The notes under the pieces are model-generated. The model made no database searches, was not told where the DNA came from, and worked only from the letters and a program-made list of their open reading frames with translations. A stretch of DNA of 64,000 nucleotides from Bog-473 sp963745665. Its GTDB lineage: Bacteria > Actinomycetota > Acidimicrobiia > Acidimicrobiales > RAAP-2. The translations under genes and the position numbers were made by a program. Shown piece after piece: positions 11,537 through 20,362 of the stretch. The stretch spans positions 124,001 through 188,000 of the forward strand of contig CAVUYE010000003.1 in NCBI GenBank assembly GCA_963745665.1, given 5' to 3'. The first letter of the stretch is position 1, and the number at the start of each line of letters is the position of its first letter.

Positions 11537-12519
11537 GTCCCCACCGCCGCTCTCGCCTCGCGCATCTCGTACGCCTGCGCAGCGATCTCGCCCATCGTCG
11601 CCCACCAGATCGATTCGCCGAACCGCCGGGCAATTTCCCCAAACAGCACATCGAGATAGTTTCGGTAGAGCTCATCAAGCCCATCAAGTGCTACGTGCCC
11701 AAAGCAATTCTTGACGATGTGCGCTTTGATCGACAGCAAGCCACCGCACTCGATGATGTTCAGGGCCCGATCGACCGAGCTCGTCGCCTGGAAGTTGGTG
11801 GGAACGTGTACCAGTCGATCCCGCTGGATGAGTTCAGGATGTATCAACGCCACCCCGCAGAGACCACTCATGGCCGTAACTGAACTGGCTCCTACATCGG
11901 TAACGATGTCCCTCGCTGAAGCCACATAGCTCAATCCTCTCTCAACCATGCCCTGTGCGAGGTCAGTCGACAGCTCCCAGCTCGGTGGCGTCATGCCTGC
12001 CGGCGGCGGCAGGCTCGCTGCAGAGAAAATCGCTTGAGCCTGACCCAGCAGGTCAGCGCACTCGGCCGCCGTCCTATCGTGGAATTCAACCGTGACACGC
12101 GGGCCCGTATGGAGATGATGCAGCCCGTGCAGGCCGATCTCAGTCCGCGGCAACTGCTGCAAGAAGGACGTGAACTCAGGGTGTCGATCCAAACGCATCG
12201 TTCCCTTGGGGAGAACCCGCGACAGGTGGACTCGATTGCGCAGGATCGGCACGCGGGCGGTCAGCCGTCGTGTCGGAAACGGTGAGAGTTCGCGCCAGTC
12301 GGCGGTCACGAACAGTGTGACGCGTAACTGCGGATGGCGCTCCAGCAGCCACTCGACGTGTCCGAGCGCTCCCGCTCCGAGGTCTCCGCCGGCCTCATAC
12401 GCGTCACTCGACCGACCCGGGTGCACATCATCAATGGAAAAGCACACAGCTGCCTGCTTGCCCGGCGGCAGCCACCACGGGCGACGGTCGCCAGACTGTG
12501 CCAGCACGGCGGCCCCCAT
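11533..12519 (-). CDS. Polysaccharide deacetylase-like (NodB-fold) protein
   Basis: 328 residues. The N-terminal CFSIDDVHPG matches motif 1 (Asp-Asp) of the NodB/carbohydrate esterase 4 fold, TLFVTADW matches the following strand, and EIGLHGLHHLHTG supplies the His residues of motif 2 that bind metal. Family members remove acetyl groups from N-acetyl sugars. It has no signal peptide, so it would act in the cytoplasm on a precursor. Its stop codon overlaps the start of the GNAT gene, giving a deacetylate/re-acylate pair. Confidence 0.7.
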   Translation of the reverse strand: MGAAVLAQSGDRRPWWLPPGKQAAVCFSIDDVHPGRSSDAYEAGGDLGAGALGHVEWLLERHPQLRVTLFVTADWRELSPFPTRRLTARVPILRNRVHLSRVLPKGTMRLDRHPEFTSFLQQLPRTEIGLHGLHHLHTGPRVTVEFHDRTAAECADLLGQAQAIFSAASLPPPAGMTPPSWELSTDLAQGMVERGLSYVASARDIVTDVGASSVTAMSGLCGVALIHPELIQRDRLVHVPTNFQATSSVDRALNIIECGGLLSIKAHIVKNCFGHVALDGLDELYRNYLDVLFGEIARRFGESIWWATMGEIAAQAYEMREARAAVGT

Positions 12520-12731
12520 CGCAACAGATTATCGTCACCGCCTTCTGGCGGGTATTGGGTCAGTATGATTCCGCTGCCAAGTCAAACTGACCCAAATTTA
12601 GGTTGATCGCTTGCCAGTACCCCAAGAACTCGCCCCACCGAACCCGCCGGTGGAGGCACTGGGGATCTCCGTCGAAAAACCCAGGGTAGTGTGTCCGCAC
12701 TACAGCCACGCCACCGAGTAGGAGGAATTCC

Positions 12732-13607
12732 GTGCCAAGCATCGAGGAGAACCTCGACAGGTGGAACGAGGATTACGACTGGCGCTACGCCGGCGATCCG
12801 TGGTCGAAGCCATGGGGAAGCGCTCGGGGGCAGTGGTACCGCAGCATCTATCCTCGTATTCAGGCATTCCTTCCGGCCGAAACGATCCTTGAGATCGCTC
12901 CGGGATTCGGTCGTTGGACCGAGTTTCTTCTCGAGTTTTGCGAGACGCTCGTTGGCGTCGACGTCACGCCGAAGTGCGTCGGCGCGTGCCGGCAACGATT
13001 CGCCGATCGCTCCCACGCCCGATTCGAGGTGAACGATGGACACTCGCTGCCCATGGTGGAGGACTCATCAATAGATTTCGCGTTCAGCTACGACTCCTTG
13101 GTTCATGTCGAAGCCGAGACGCTGGCGGGATATCTCAGCGAACTGGCTCGCGTATTGAAGCCGGACGGTGTCGCCTTCATCCACCACTCGAATTACGGCA
13201 CCTACGAACGTTCGACGCGTGCCTTCGCACCATTGCAAGGCTCCTTCGACCGACTCCCTCCCTTGGCTCGGGCCGGTCTCTTACGGTCGGGGACGTACCG
13301 AGGTAAGCACTGGCGGGCCCCAAGCGTGACGGCCGCTCGCTTTGCCGACCTTTGCGACCAGTCCGGCCTGCGCTGCGTGGGACAAGAGCTCGTCAACTGG
13401 GAGGGGGGCGTTCTCCTCCTTGACTGCATGTCGGTGGTTGCCCGTCCGGCGTCACGCTGGGATCGACCAAATCGAGTCGTGAAGAACCGACTCTTTCGCG
13501 TCGAGGCACGAGCTGTTCGTCGATCAGCGTCGCTCTACGACTCCTTGCCTCCACGGACCCAGCGGACCGTCGGCGCACCCGGGACCGGGCGTACCCACGC
13601 CCAGTGA
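12732..13607 (+). CDS. Class I SAM-dependent methyltransferase
   Basis: The GTG start has a strong Shine-Dalgarno sequence (GGAGGAATTCC directly before it). Motif I is ILEIAPGFGRWTEFL, motif II LVGVDVTPKCV, and the post-motif FAFSYDSLVHVEAE with LARVLKPDGVAFIHHSN is typical of Methyltransf_11/25 proteins. The C-terminal tail of about 80 residues is basic and not recognised. It is divergent from the upstream deacetylase gene. It probably methylates a sugar or a glycan intermediate. Confidence 0.8.
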   Translation: MPSIEENLDRWNEDYDWRYAGDPWSKPWGSARGQWYRSIYPRIQAFLPAETILEIAPGFGRWTEFLLEFCETLVGVDVTPKCVGACRQRFADRSHARFEVNDGHSLPMVEDSSIDFAFSYDSLVHVEAETLAGYLSELARVLKPDGVAFIHHSNYGTYERSTRAFAPLQGSFDRLPPLARAGLLRSGTYRGKHWRAPSVTAARFADLCDQSGLRCVGQELVNWEGGVLLLDCMSVVARPASRWDRPNRVVKNRLFRVEARAVRRSASLYDSLPPRTQRTVGAPGTGRTHAQ

Positions 13608-13628
13608 GATCCTAAGGGAAGGCTCTGC

Positions 13629-14354
13629 CTAATCGGCTGTCGCTACGGCGATGAGGGTGTCAAGCGCCAATCGGGGCGGGAGCGTGTGTTGCACTGTGAA
13701 CGTTGCCATTCTGCGGGCCGTCGTAGGGCTTGTGTGACCAGTAAAACTGATCTCCGTAGTTCCGAAACCGTTGGTGGCCAGGACCTGTCGCAGGGTGTCT
13801 TCGCAATACCAGCAGGTGTGCTCAGGGTGCACCTTCCCGTGCCCTCCGAAGCGGTAGACGAAGTTGCCGACGTAGAAGGCGTTGGGTGTCGTGAGAACCA
13901 ACCGACCGCCGGAGTTCAAGTGTCGACGGACACTCCCGAGGAACCCTCGGACATCGTCGAGGTGCTCAATCAACTCACCCGCGAAGACCACGTCGAACTT
14001 CCGGCCCAGATCAAAATCGCGGGCATCACCCAATTTAGCGTCGTAGCCTTCGGACTGCAGTGTTTCTATCGTGATTTCGTTGATGTCGATTCCGACGACG
14101 TCGGAGACCTCCTTGGAGAGAAGCCCGTGCAACCAGTCTGGACGCCCGTAACGGGACGCACAACCAATGTCGAGCAGTGACCCTCCACGAATCAGAGGCC
14201 TTACGACTTCAAACCGATCACGCAGGGAACCTTCGCCCCAGGGGCCATCACCCCACTTCGGTTGAAGGAAATGCCCCGTGCTCGGACCCTCCACCGATTT
14301 CGCCGGCGTCTTCACCCGATTCACCTCGAATTCACCATCCCCACCCCACGCCAT
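13629..14354 (-). CDS. Class I SAM-dependent methyltransferase (UbiG-like)
   Basis: Motif I is LLDIGCASRYGRPDWL, followed by VVGIDINEITIETLQ and FDVVFAGELIEHLDDVRGFL; the GELIEHL core is characteristic of UbiG/Methyltransf_23 proteins acting in glycan loci. NSGGRLVLTTPNAFYVGNF forms the next strand. I prefer the internal ATG at 14354 over the more upstream start at 14414, because conservation-like sequence begins after it. It converges with the preceding methyltransferase gene. Confidence 0.75.
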   Translation of the reverse strand: MAWGGDGEFEVNRVKTPAKSVEGPSTGHFLQPKWGDGPWGEGSLRDRFEVVRPLIRGGSLLDIGCASRYGRPDWLHGLLSKEVSDVVGIDINEITIETLQSEGYDAKLGDARDFDLGRKFDVVFAGELIEHLDDVRGFLGSVRRHLNSGGRLVLTTPNAFYVGNFVYRFGGHGKVHPEHTCWYCEDTLRQVLATNGFGTTEISFTGHTSPTTARRMATFTVQHTLPPRLALDTLIAVATAD

Positions 14355-14597
14355 TTCGCCGCCATGCCGCACGAATACGCACCTAGACCAATGTGACGTT
14401 AGTACCGGCGCCACTTGTGACCCAAACGGCCGGCTGAAAGAAATCCGTACCGCTCCGGCCTGGGGTCCTTGACCAGTCCCAAGTCGTTGTCGGTGCCACT
14501 ATCGGATCTGACCGGGTAAACGGAAAGGCAACAGCCCCTATAGCATCGGCGCCTTGACTAGATCGCATGACTCCGGATTGCCCACGATAGGGGGGCA

Positions 14598-15455
14598 ATG
14601 AAAGACGGTCGTGAGCGCCGGGTCGTGGCCTTGGTGCTTAGCCACAATGCGCCCCAATCGCTCGCACGTTGCCTTAACGCCGTTGCGGCACAGACGAATC
14701 CTCCTCAGGGGATCGTTGTCGTTGACAACGCCAGTGATCCGCCGATCCAGATCGGTGCCCTCCCACCAACCGAGGTGCCGACTCGGGTCATCAGATCCGA
14801 GGTCAATCTGGGACCAGCGGGCGGGTGGGCCATCGCTCTTCGAGATTTCCTCTCGAGCGACTTCAGCGATGCCTGGATTATGGATGACGACATTGTCCCC
14901 GAGGCCGAGTGCCTCGATGTGTTACTGACGGCGCGAGACCAGGACCCCGGCCGGACCTTCATTGTGCCTCTGTCGATCCAACCGGACGGAGCCGTAGGCC
15001 GGTGGGGCTCGTGGTGTGGGTTCATGCTCGCCAGAGAGATTGTCGAGGCGGTTGGCCTACCTAGAGCGGAACTTTTCTGGTGGACTGAAGACACCGAATA
15101 CTGCCACTGGCGGATTCCTCAGGCGGGCTATGAACGACGTGTCATCGAAGAGGCCGTCGTCCATCACGACGCCATCCGTCAGGATGGCGACGTGCCGCTA
15201 TGGAAGTACTACTACGAAGCGCGGAACATGCTCTATTACCACCTCTACATCATGCACAAGGTAGGCCGTTACCCGCGGAACGTCTCCAAGCTACTCGGAC
15301 GGGCGATCTTTCGACCACAGAATCGTCGCCTTGGCTGCTGGTGGGCTATCGCCCGCGGGCTCTTCGACGGAGCTTTTGGCCGCCTCGGTATTCGGTATCC
15401 CGTGAGCTCGATGCGCGAACGTGACCTCTCGTCCTTCGATCCTTCTCAAGCGTGA
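14598..15455 (+). CDS. Glycosyltransferase family 2
   Basis: 285 residues. The GT-A fold begins with VVALVLSHNAPQSLARCL and VVVDNASD; IMDDDIVPEAE is the metal-binding DxD. FWWTEDTEYCHWRIPQAGYERRVIEEAVVHH resembles the acceptor/catalytic region of rhamnosyl- and galactofuranosyltransferases (GlfT-like). It is cytoplasmic and extends a lipid-linked glycan. The actual sugar is unknown. Confidence 0.8.
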   Translation: MKDGRERRVVALVLSHNAPQSLARCLNAVAAQTNPPQGIVVVDNASDPPIQIGALPPTEVPTRVIRSEVNLGPAGGWAIALRDFLSSDFSDAWIMDDDIVPEAECLDVLLTARDQDPGRTFIVPLSIQPDGAVGRWGSWCGFMLAREIVEAVGLPRAELFWWTEDTEYCHWRIPQAGYERRVIEEAVVHHDAIRQDGDVPLWKYYYEARNMLYYHLYIMHKVGRYPRNVSKLLGRAIFRPQNRRLGCWWAIARGLFDGAFGRLGIRYPVSSMRERDLSSFDPSQA

Positions 15456-15536
15456 GCAAGACGGCGACGACCGAGCCTCGCCAGCAAGGACGGGGAACCG
15501 GTGCGGGTTCGCCGCCAGAGAACCTGGGATGCAAGG

Positions 15537-15842
15537 TTAGTTCGGAGGTTCTTCGGGTGTCGCCGGTGGCTTCGCCAGTAACTGGTCAGCCGTCGATGCA
15601 GGCGCCGGCGCCGGGGCTGCGTCTTCTCGGCGGATGCGAGCCGCCAGCAACCCGGCAGCCACCAGTGCCACGACAGCAATCAATGCAGCGCCCGCCCCCC
15701 GCTTGCGGTAGTGGCCAGCAGTGGCCTTATGCCCCGGGATGAAGCTCGGCAACGAGTGAATCGGAACGACGAAGTATTCGATGGCCGCAATCGCCGCCAG
15801 TACGCCGATGATGGCCAACACAATGACAAGTGCCCATTTCAT
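15537..15842 (-). CDS. Small membrane protein, two TM segments
   Basis: About 101 residues from the ATG at 15842 (an upstream TTG at 15860 adds six). It has two hydrophobic segments (WALVIVLAIIGVLAAIAAIEYFVV in part, and AALIAVVALVAAGLLA) separated by a short basic loop GHKATAGHYRKR, and a Pro/Ala-rich tail. No family recognised. Codon use fits a real high-GC gene. Confidence 0.5.
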   Translation of the reverse strand: MKWALVIVLAIIGVLAAIAAIEYFVVPIHSLPSFIPGHKATAGHYRKRGAGAALIAVVALVAAGLLAARIRREDAAPAPAPASTADQLLAKPPATPEEPPN

Positions 15843-16161
15843 GCCGGCGAAGTGTAACAAACCCTGGAGCGGATGTCCCGAGTCAGATTGCGATTCAGCT
15901 AGGCATGAGAGGGAGTGAATCCACCACGATTGAGCAGGAATTTGACCATCTCACCGAGATGTTGAAGTCCTGGGATGTGACCCCGGACGTCGATTTGGTC
16001 GCCGAGGTCAGCAGATCCTAACGTGCTCGTCCCGTAGGTAGCCACGGTTCCTGCGGCGATTCGTCGAGAACTAGGGCGCCCAGTCGCAGACGAATTCACC
16101 ACCCTTGAGTTCGACACACGTGAGCTCACCGCGACGACGCTATGCGCTCCAAGACCGCTCG

Positions 16162-17004
16162 CTAAGGCTCGATGAGTCGTAGATAGAAATTGGGGTCGCT
16201 CCGGAGAAACTCGAACCACTCCTCGCCGAGTTGCTCGTTGCGGAGTTGCAGCTCCTCCATCCACTTGCGGCGCCGACGAACGTTCAACCTTGGAATGATC
16301 TTGTTGAAGATGGGGATTCTCTCCCCGCGAACCCCCGGCGGGCGGGTGCCCATGTCCACCCTCGCGAATGGCCGTCGGAAGCCGGAGCCATGGTGGTAGA
16401 CGATGTCTCCGTACACCCCGAACCACACAGGGTGATCGTTCCGCTTGTTCGTGCGCACAAGGGGAGTCCACTGAACATTTCCTCGCTCCAGGATGCCCAG
16501 GAGATTGCCCCCCACGTCACTGGTCGACAGACCAGTTTCGCTTGTCCACACGTATCCCGCAGACCAATCCCCATGGAGTCGTTCCCACTCTCCGACCGTG
16601 ACGGCGCAAAAACTCGGATGAGGCTGCCTGTCTCCCTGGTTCTCGTGCCGCCGGACGGCTATGAGGGAGGTCGACGCCAAAGCCTGGCGGATGGTGGGCA
16701 TGGGGTCGGCTACGGGAAACGCGTCTCCGTCCAGAAACAAGATCACGTCATCGGGATCCGCGAGGACGGAAATTTCCGCGGCGAGGAGGTTGAGGCGCCC
16801 CTCATGGATCCCCTCCGCCGCCACTACACGATCAAAGCGCGAGTGATACTCCTCGTCGATTCCGTCCAACACGGCAAACGTCTTGAAGGGCTCGCGAATA
16901 TTTTGTCGGAGGTAACTCTGCTGTACATCGATCCATTTCGGCGTCTGAAAATGGACGGTAGCCACGTAAAGCACTGGCAAAGAGTACCAACACACGGTCG
17001 GCAA
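16162..17004 (-). CDS. Glycosyltransferase-like protein with DxD motif
   Basis: 280 residues. VLYVATVHFQTPKWIDVQQSYL begins a GT-A-like fold, FKTFAVLDGID follows, and VILFLDGDAFPVADP carries the metal-binding Asp residues. The internal GTG at 16974 is an alternative start and fits the first beta strand better. The IS630 element begins only 28 bp upstream of position 17004, so the native promoter may have been displaced. Family assignment below GT-A level is not possible from sequence reading. Confidence 0.6.
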   Translation of the reverse strand: MPTVCWYSLPVLYVATVHFQTPKWIDVQQSYLRQNIREPFKTFAVLDGIDEEYHSRFDRVVAAEGIHEGRLNLLAAEISVLADPDDVILFLDGDAFPVADPMPTIRQALASTSLIAVRRHENQGDRQPHPSFCAVTVGEWERLHGDWSAGYVWTSETGLSTSDVGGNLLGILERGNVQWTPLVRTNKRNDHPVWFGVYGDIVYHHGSGFRRPFARVDMGTRPPGVRGERIPIFNKIIPRLNVRRRRKWMEELQLRNEQLGEEWFEFLRSDPNFYLRLIEP

Positions 17005-17031
17005 GCGTCACCTCCAAGAGGTCTGGAACTA

Positions 17032-18154
17032 GTGGATCCTCGCGATAATAACACTGATGTGATTTCATGGGGGGATGCGACTTCCTCCACTGAAACTTCG
17101 TCGAGGTGACCGTGCTGAACTCGAAGCGCGCGTGCGGTCCAACACCATTGAGGCGCGAGCGGCCAAGCGGGCGCGGATGATCCTGCTCATGGCCGACGGC
17201 GAGTCGAATCGAACGATCGGCGGACTGGTCGATTTGCACTACAACCAAGTCGGGATGTGGCGCTCGCGCTACGAGGAGTTCGGGTTGGCCGGGCTCGAAG
17301 ATGAGGAGCGTCCGGGCCGTCCGGTTATCTATGACCACGACGACGTGCTGCTCTTGGTCAAGCTCGTCACCGAGGATCCCCCCGCTGGAGCATCCCGCTG
17401 GACGATGGAGACACTCGCTGAGGCCATGGCGTCTCACGGTGTCCCCATCTCGGCGTCGCAGGCCTGGCGCATCTGCAAGGCCCTCGACCTCAAGCCCTGG
17501 CAGGTCGAGAGCTGGATGACCAGCCATGATCCGGACTTTTGGGCCAAGGCCTCCGATGTGTGCGGTCTCTACCTCAATCCACCACACAATGCCGTGGTGT
17601 GGTCGGTCGACGAGAAGTCGGGGATGCAGGCCAAATCACGGGTCAACCCGAGCAAGCCGGCTATTCCGGGAAAGCCGTCACGGCGCGAGTTCGAGTACAA
17701 GCGCCACGGCACCGCCGTGCTGTTCGCCGCCCTCAGCGTCCACGAAGGCACACTGGCGGGATGGGTGACCAACTCGACCAAGAGCGACAACTTCGTCACC
17801 TTCTTGGGTGACCTGGTGGACCAGACACCACCACACCTCGATCTGCACTGCATTGCCGACAACTTCGCCGCCCACAAGACGGCCAAGGTGGCCGAGTTCC
17901 TAGAGGCCAACCCAAGGGTGCACATCCATCACACGCCCACCCATGCCAGTTGGCTCAACCAAGTCGAGCTGTTCTTCTCCATCCTCGAACGAAGGCTGCT
18001 GCGACGCGGTGAATTCGACTCGCTCGACGACCTGGCTGCCAAGGTCATCGCTTTCATCAACGACTACAACCGACGGGCCGCGCCGTTCCGCTGGACCTAC
18101 GACGGCAAGCCCCTACGAGTCGCGTAAGTCACAATGATTTACGCGCGAAAGCAC
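17032..18154 (+). mobile_element. IS630-family insertion sequence
   Basis: About 1,123 bp with one intact transposase. The ends begin GTG on both sides, share TCGCG and a spaced GTGA-TT pattern as imperfect inverted repeats, and are flanked by TA at 17030-17031 and 18155-18156. TA duplication is the hallmark of IS630/Tc1 elements. The exact TIR length is uncertain. Confidence 0.65.
17075..18127 (+). CDS. IS630-family transposase
   Basis: 350 residues, full length. An N-terminal helix-turn-helix region (AAKRARMILLMADGESNRTIGGLV) is followed by a winged-helix part, then the DDE catalytic core: VVWSVDEKSG (Asp), LHCIADNFAAHKT (Asp) and ASWLNQVELFFSILERR (Glu). No frame break, so the element may be active. 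Confidence 0.9.
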   Translation: MRLPPLKLRRGDRAELEARVRSNTIEARAAKRARMILLMADGESNRTIGGLVDLHYNQVGMWRSRYEEFGLAGLEDEERPGRPVIYDHDDVLLLVKLVTEDPPAGASRWTMETLAEAMASHGVPISASQAWRICKALDLKPWQVESWMTSHDPDFWAKASDVCGLYLNPPHNAVVWSVDEKSGMQAKSRVNPSKPAIPGKPSRREFEYKRHGTAVLFAALSVHEGTLAGWVTNSTKSDNFVTFLGDLVDQTPPHLDLHCIADNFAAHKTAKVAEFLEANPRVHIHHTPTHASWLNQVELFFSILERRLLRRGEFDSLDDLAAKVIAFINDYNRRAAPFRWTYDGKPLRVA

Positions 18155-18228
18155 TAGCAGCGACGTATGCCCTTGCCTGCCGTTCATAACCGTTGTTCGT
18201 GGGTGATATCCAGGGTCGGCCGTTGTAG

Positions 18229-18367
18229 GTTCTGACCGAGGAGCTCTCGGCCAACCTGGCTAACGCCATGCCCCGGGGTCGTCGAGGCCATACGAGAAGT
18301 GCTCGGCGACCAGCGCTTCTTCGTGATCTTCGACCGCGGCGGTTACGACGGGAACCCGGTCAGCTAG
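18229..18367 (+). pseudogene. Transposase fragment (DDE type)
   Basis: Across one frame shift near 18275, the sequence reads VLTEELSANLANAMP and then VVEAIREVLGDQRFFVIFDRGGYDGN before a stop. The VIFDRGGYDG pattern matches the second-Asp region of DDE transposases of the IS4/IS1634 type. Only this piece remains. Confidence 0.4.
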
Positions 18368-18407
18368 CTCACCAAAGAGAACACCGACTAGACGCTGATG
18401 TCTGGGT

Positions 18408-20003
18408 TCATCGAGAGGTCCGGTTGCGCTTTGAGAGTTTGACCAATCGGCGCGACAGGGTCGGGCCGAGGATCTTGCTGACGTAGCCCTTGATCTTCAC
18501 GCTCGGTTCGCGGGCCAGTCGCGTTTCAAGCGCCGAGAGGTCGGCCTCGAGTCTATCGATGTACTCGGCTCTCACTCTCAGCTCGGCGTTGGCGAGATCG
18601 AGGTTGCGTTGCAGTTGCTCCACTGCTTCACGGGGCTCCGGCGAATCGGCGGCGTCGGGAGGGTCATCTGGAGCTTCTTGCATTGTTACCCGTCCCTTTG
18701 GTCCCGTGGTGTGTCCGGTGGAACTCGCACCACTCGTCGCGGTTGCCTTGATCGCTAACAGCTCGCCGAGAGGATCGTCACCAGCGGTCGATATTACCTG
18801 GGCCCGGGATTGGTGAAGTCGGATCGATTGGTACGCGTCATCGGAGTTTTGACCGTCGTCTAAAACGATGGCGTCGAAGGTCTTGGCAGCTCGGGCCAAG
18901 AACGTCGATGGCGCCTCGCAGGAGAGCTCGACGCCGAGCTCCACCAGCCGGTCACGAGGTCCGGATCGGTCTCGCTGATAGTCGAGGCCTTCGAGGCTCC
19001 TTTCGTTGAGTAAGAGCGTGATCGCCCAACCCTTCGTGCCGGAGGCCTCCATCTGGGCCAAAAGCCTGGATGAGCCGCTCCGGGGATCGTCAAAGGAGAA
19101 TTCGCGGGCTACGACGAGCAGTTGGCCGGGATTGCCGCGAGCCCGTTGAATCCCGGCCTCGATCGCCCGAGGGTTGCTGCTCTCGGCTCTGCCGAAATGC
19201 TCGAGTTGGTCTCGCCACTTTTCGAAAAACTGCGCCCTGTTGCGCGCCAGCAGAAACTCTCGGTATCTCTTCGAGGTGCTCTGGCTCTCGAGATGGTGGA
19301 CGAGGGACCGCGGCTCATAGAGCACCCGGTACCCTTGGTCGCGCAGACTCATGCACAAGTCGACATCCTCGAAGTACGCCGGGTGGTATCGGTCGTCGAA
19401 GCCTCCCACCGCGTCCCACGCAGATCGCCGAATCAAGAACCCGTTCGCAGAGACATAATCGGCATCTCTCAGGTAGCTGAACCGCTCGGTGTCCATGGGA
19501 AGGCCGAGACCGATGTGGGTGGTCGACCCGTTGTTCCATATGACCGACCCGGCCTCTTGCAGCGTCCCATCTGGGAGTGCGATACGCGAACCGACCGCTC
19601 CGATTGACGGATCAGACTCTACGGTCGCGACGAGGTGCTCGAGGAAGTCGGGCTCGATTGTGCTGTCATCGTTGAGAAAGACGAGATACTCGCCGTGCGC
19701 CAGCTCGGCGGCACAGTCGTTACCGGCGCCGAAACCGAGGTTGGTTTCGCTGGTGACTATAACGAGCTGAAAGGGAGCTTCCACCTGGGCCAGCTCGCCC
19801 GGCGGGACTTGATTCGCCACCACGATGGTTTCAACTTGGTCGCCTCCTTGTATGACCGGCCGTAGCGAGCGGAGGCATCGGTTGAGCATCGACGCTCGGC
19901 CATAGGCGAGGATGCAGATCGAAATGCGCGGCGCTTTCGGAACACGACGGCCGACCTGAATGTGCAAGCTCACTGGGGTACTGCCATCGCATGCTGGGAG
20001 CAA
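18408..20003 (-). CDS. Glycosyltransferase family 2 with degenerate second domain and coiled-coil tail
   Basis: 531 residues. The first 260 or so form a GT2 domain: ISICILAYGRASMLNRCLRSL, then LGFGAGNDCAAELAHGEYLVFLNDDSTIEPDFL (DD metal site), YVSANGFLIRRSAWDAVGGFDDRY and FEDVDLCMSLRDQGYRVLYEP. The next 150 residues (LLVVAREFSFDDPRSGSSR) resemble the start of a second glycosyltransferase domain. The last 90 are a charged coiled coil (LDLANAELRVRAEYIDRLEADL) common in actinobacterial glycan enzymes. Cytoplasmic, glycan assembly. Confidence 0.75.
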   Translation of the reverse strand: MLPACDGSTPVSLHIQVGRRVPKAPRISICILAYGRASMLNRCLRSLRPVIQGGDQVETIVVANQVPPGELAQVEAPFQLVIVTSETNLGFGAGNDCAAELAHGEYLVFLNDDSTIEPDFLEHLVATVESDPSIGAVGSRIALPDGTLQEAGSVIWNNGSTTHIGLGLPMDTERFSYLRDADYVSANGFLIRRSAWDAVGGFDDRYHPAYFEDVDLCMSLRDQGYRVLYEPRSLVHHLESQSTSKRYREFLLARNRAQFFEKWRDQLEHFGRAESSNPRAIEAGIQRARGNPGQLLVVAREFSFDDPRSGSSRLLAQMEASGTKGWAITLLLNERSLEGLDYQRDRSGPRDRLVELGVELSCEAPSTFLARAAKTFDAIVLDDGQNSDDAYQSIRLHQSRAQVISTAGDDPLGELLAIKATATSGASSTGHTTGPKGRVTMQEAPDDPPDAADSPEPREAVEQLQRNLDLANAELRVRAEYIDRLEADLSALETRLAREPSVKIKGYVSKILGPTLSRRLVKLSKRNRTSR

Positions 20004-20184
20004 TTCGGCGCACCCTTATCGGTTTGACCCATGTCTAGCTAGCCGCCACGCGACCACAGTTGCTGAGGTGAGTGCCGGTCAATGGGCGAAGTCATGAGCG
20101 ATACAGTAGGTGAGGGCTACCAGCGGCCGCTGCAGATAAATCTGAGCTGCGATTTCGTCCTTTCGATCTGAGGACGCCTAAATA

Positions 20185-20198
20185 CCATTCTGGAATGG
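20185..20198. promoter_or_regulatory. 14-bp palindrome upstream of a glycosyltransferase gene
   Basis: CCATTC and GAATGG form a perfect inverted repeat around TG, within an AT-richer intergenic stretch about 165 bp before the GT4 start. It could be an operator; nothing else supports it. Confidence 0.25.
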
Positions 20199-20362
20199 AT
20201 GTAGAAATCCGACCGGACACCGTTAGCCGGCTAAGTATCATTCCTCGCTGTGCAGAGGAGAAAGCGCGTTACCGGCGGAGTGTCGGGTGAGCGCGCATTA
20301 GAAGATTGGATTCGGTGGGTCTGAGTGAGAGCGACATCGACGCAGCGAAGCACGCAATTCGG

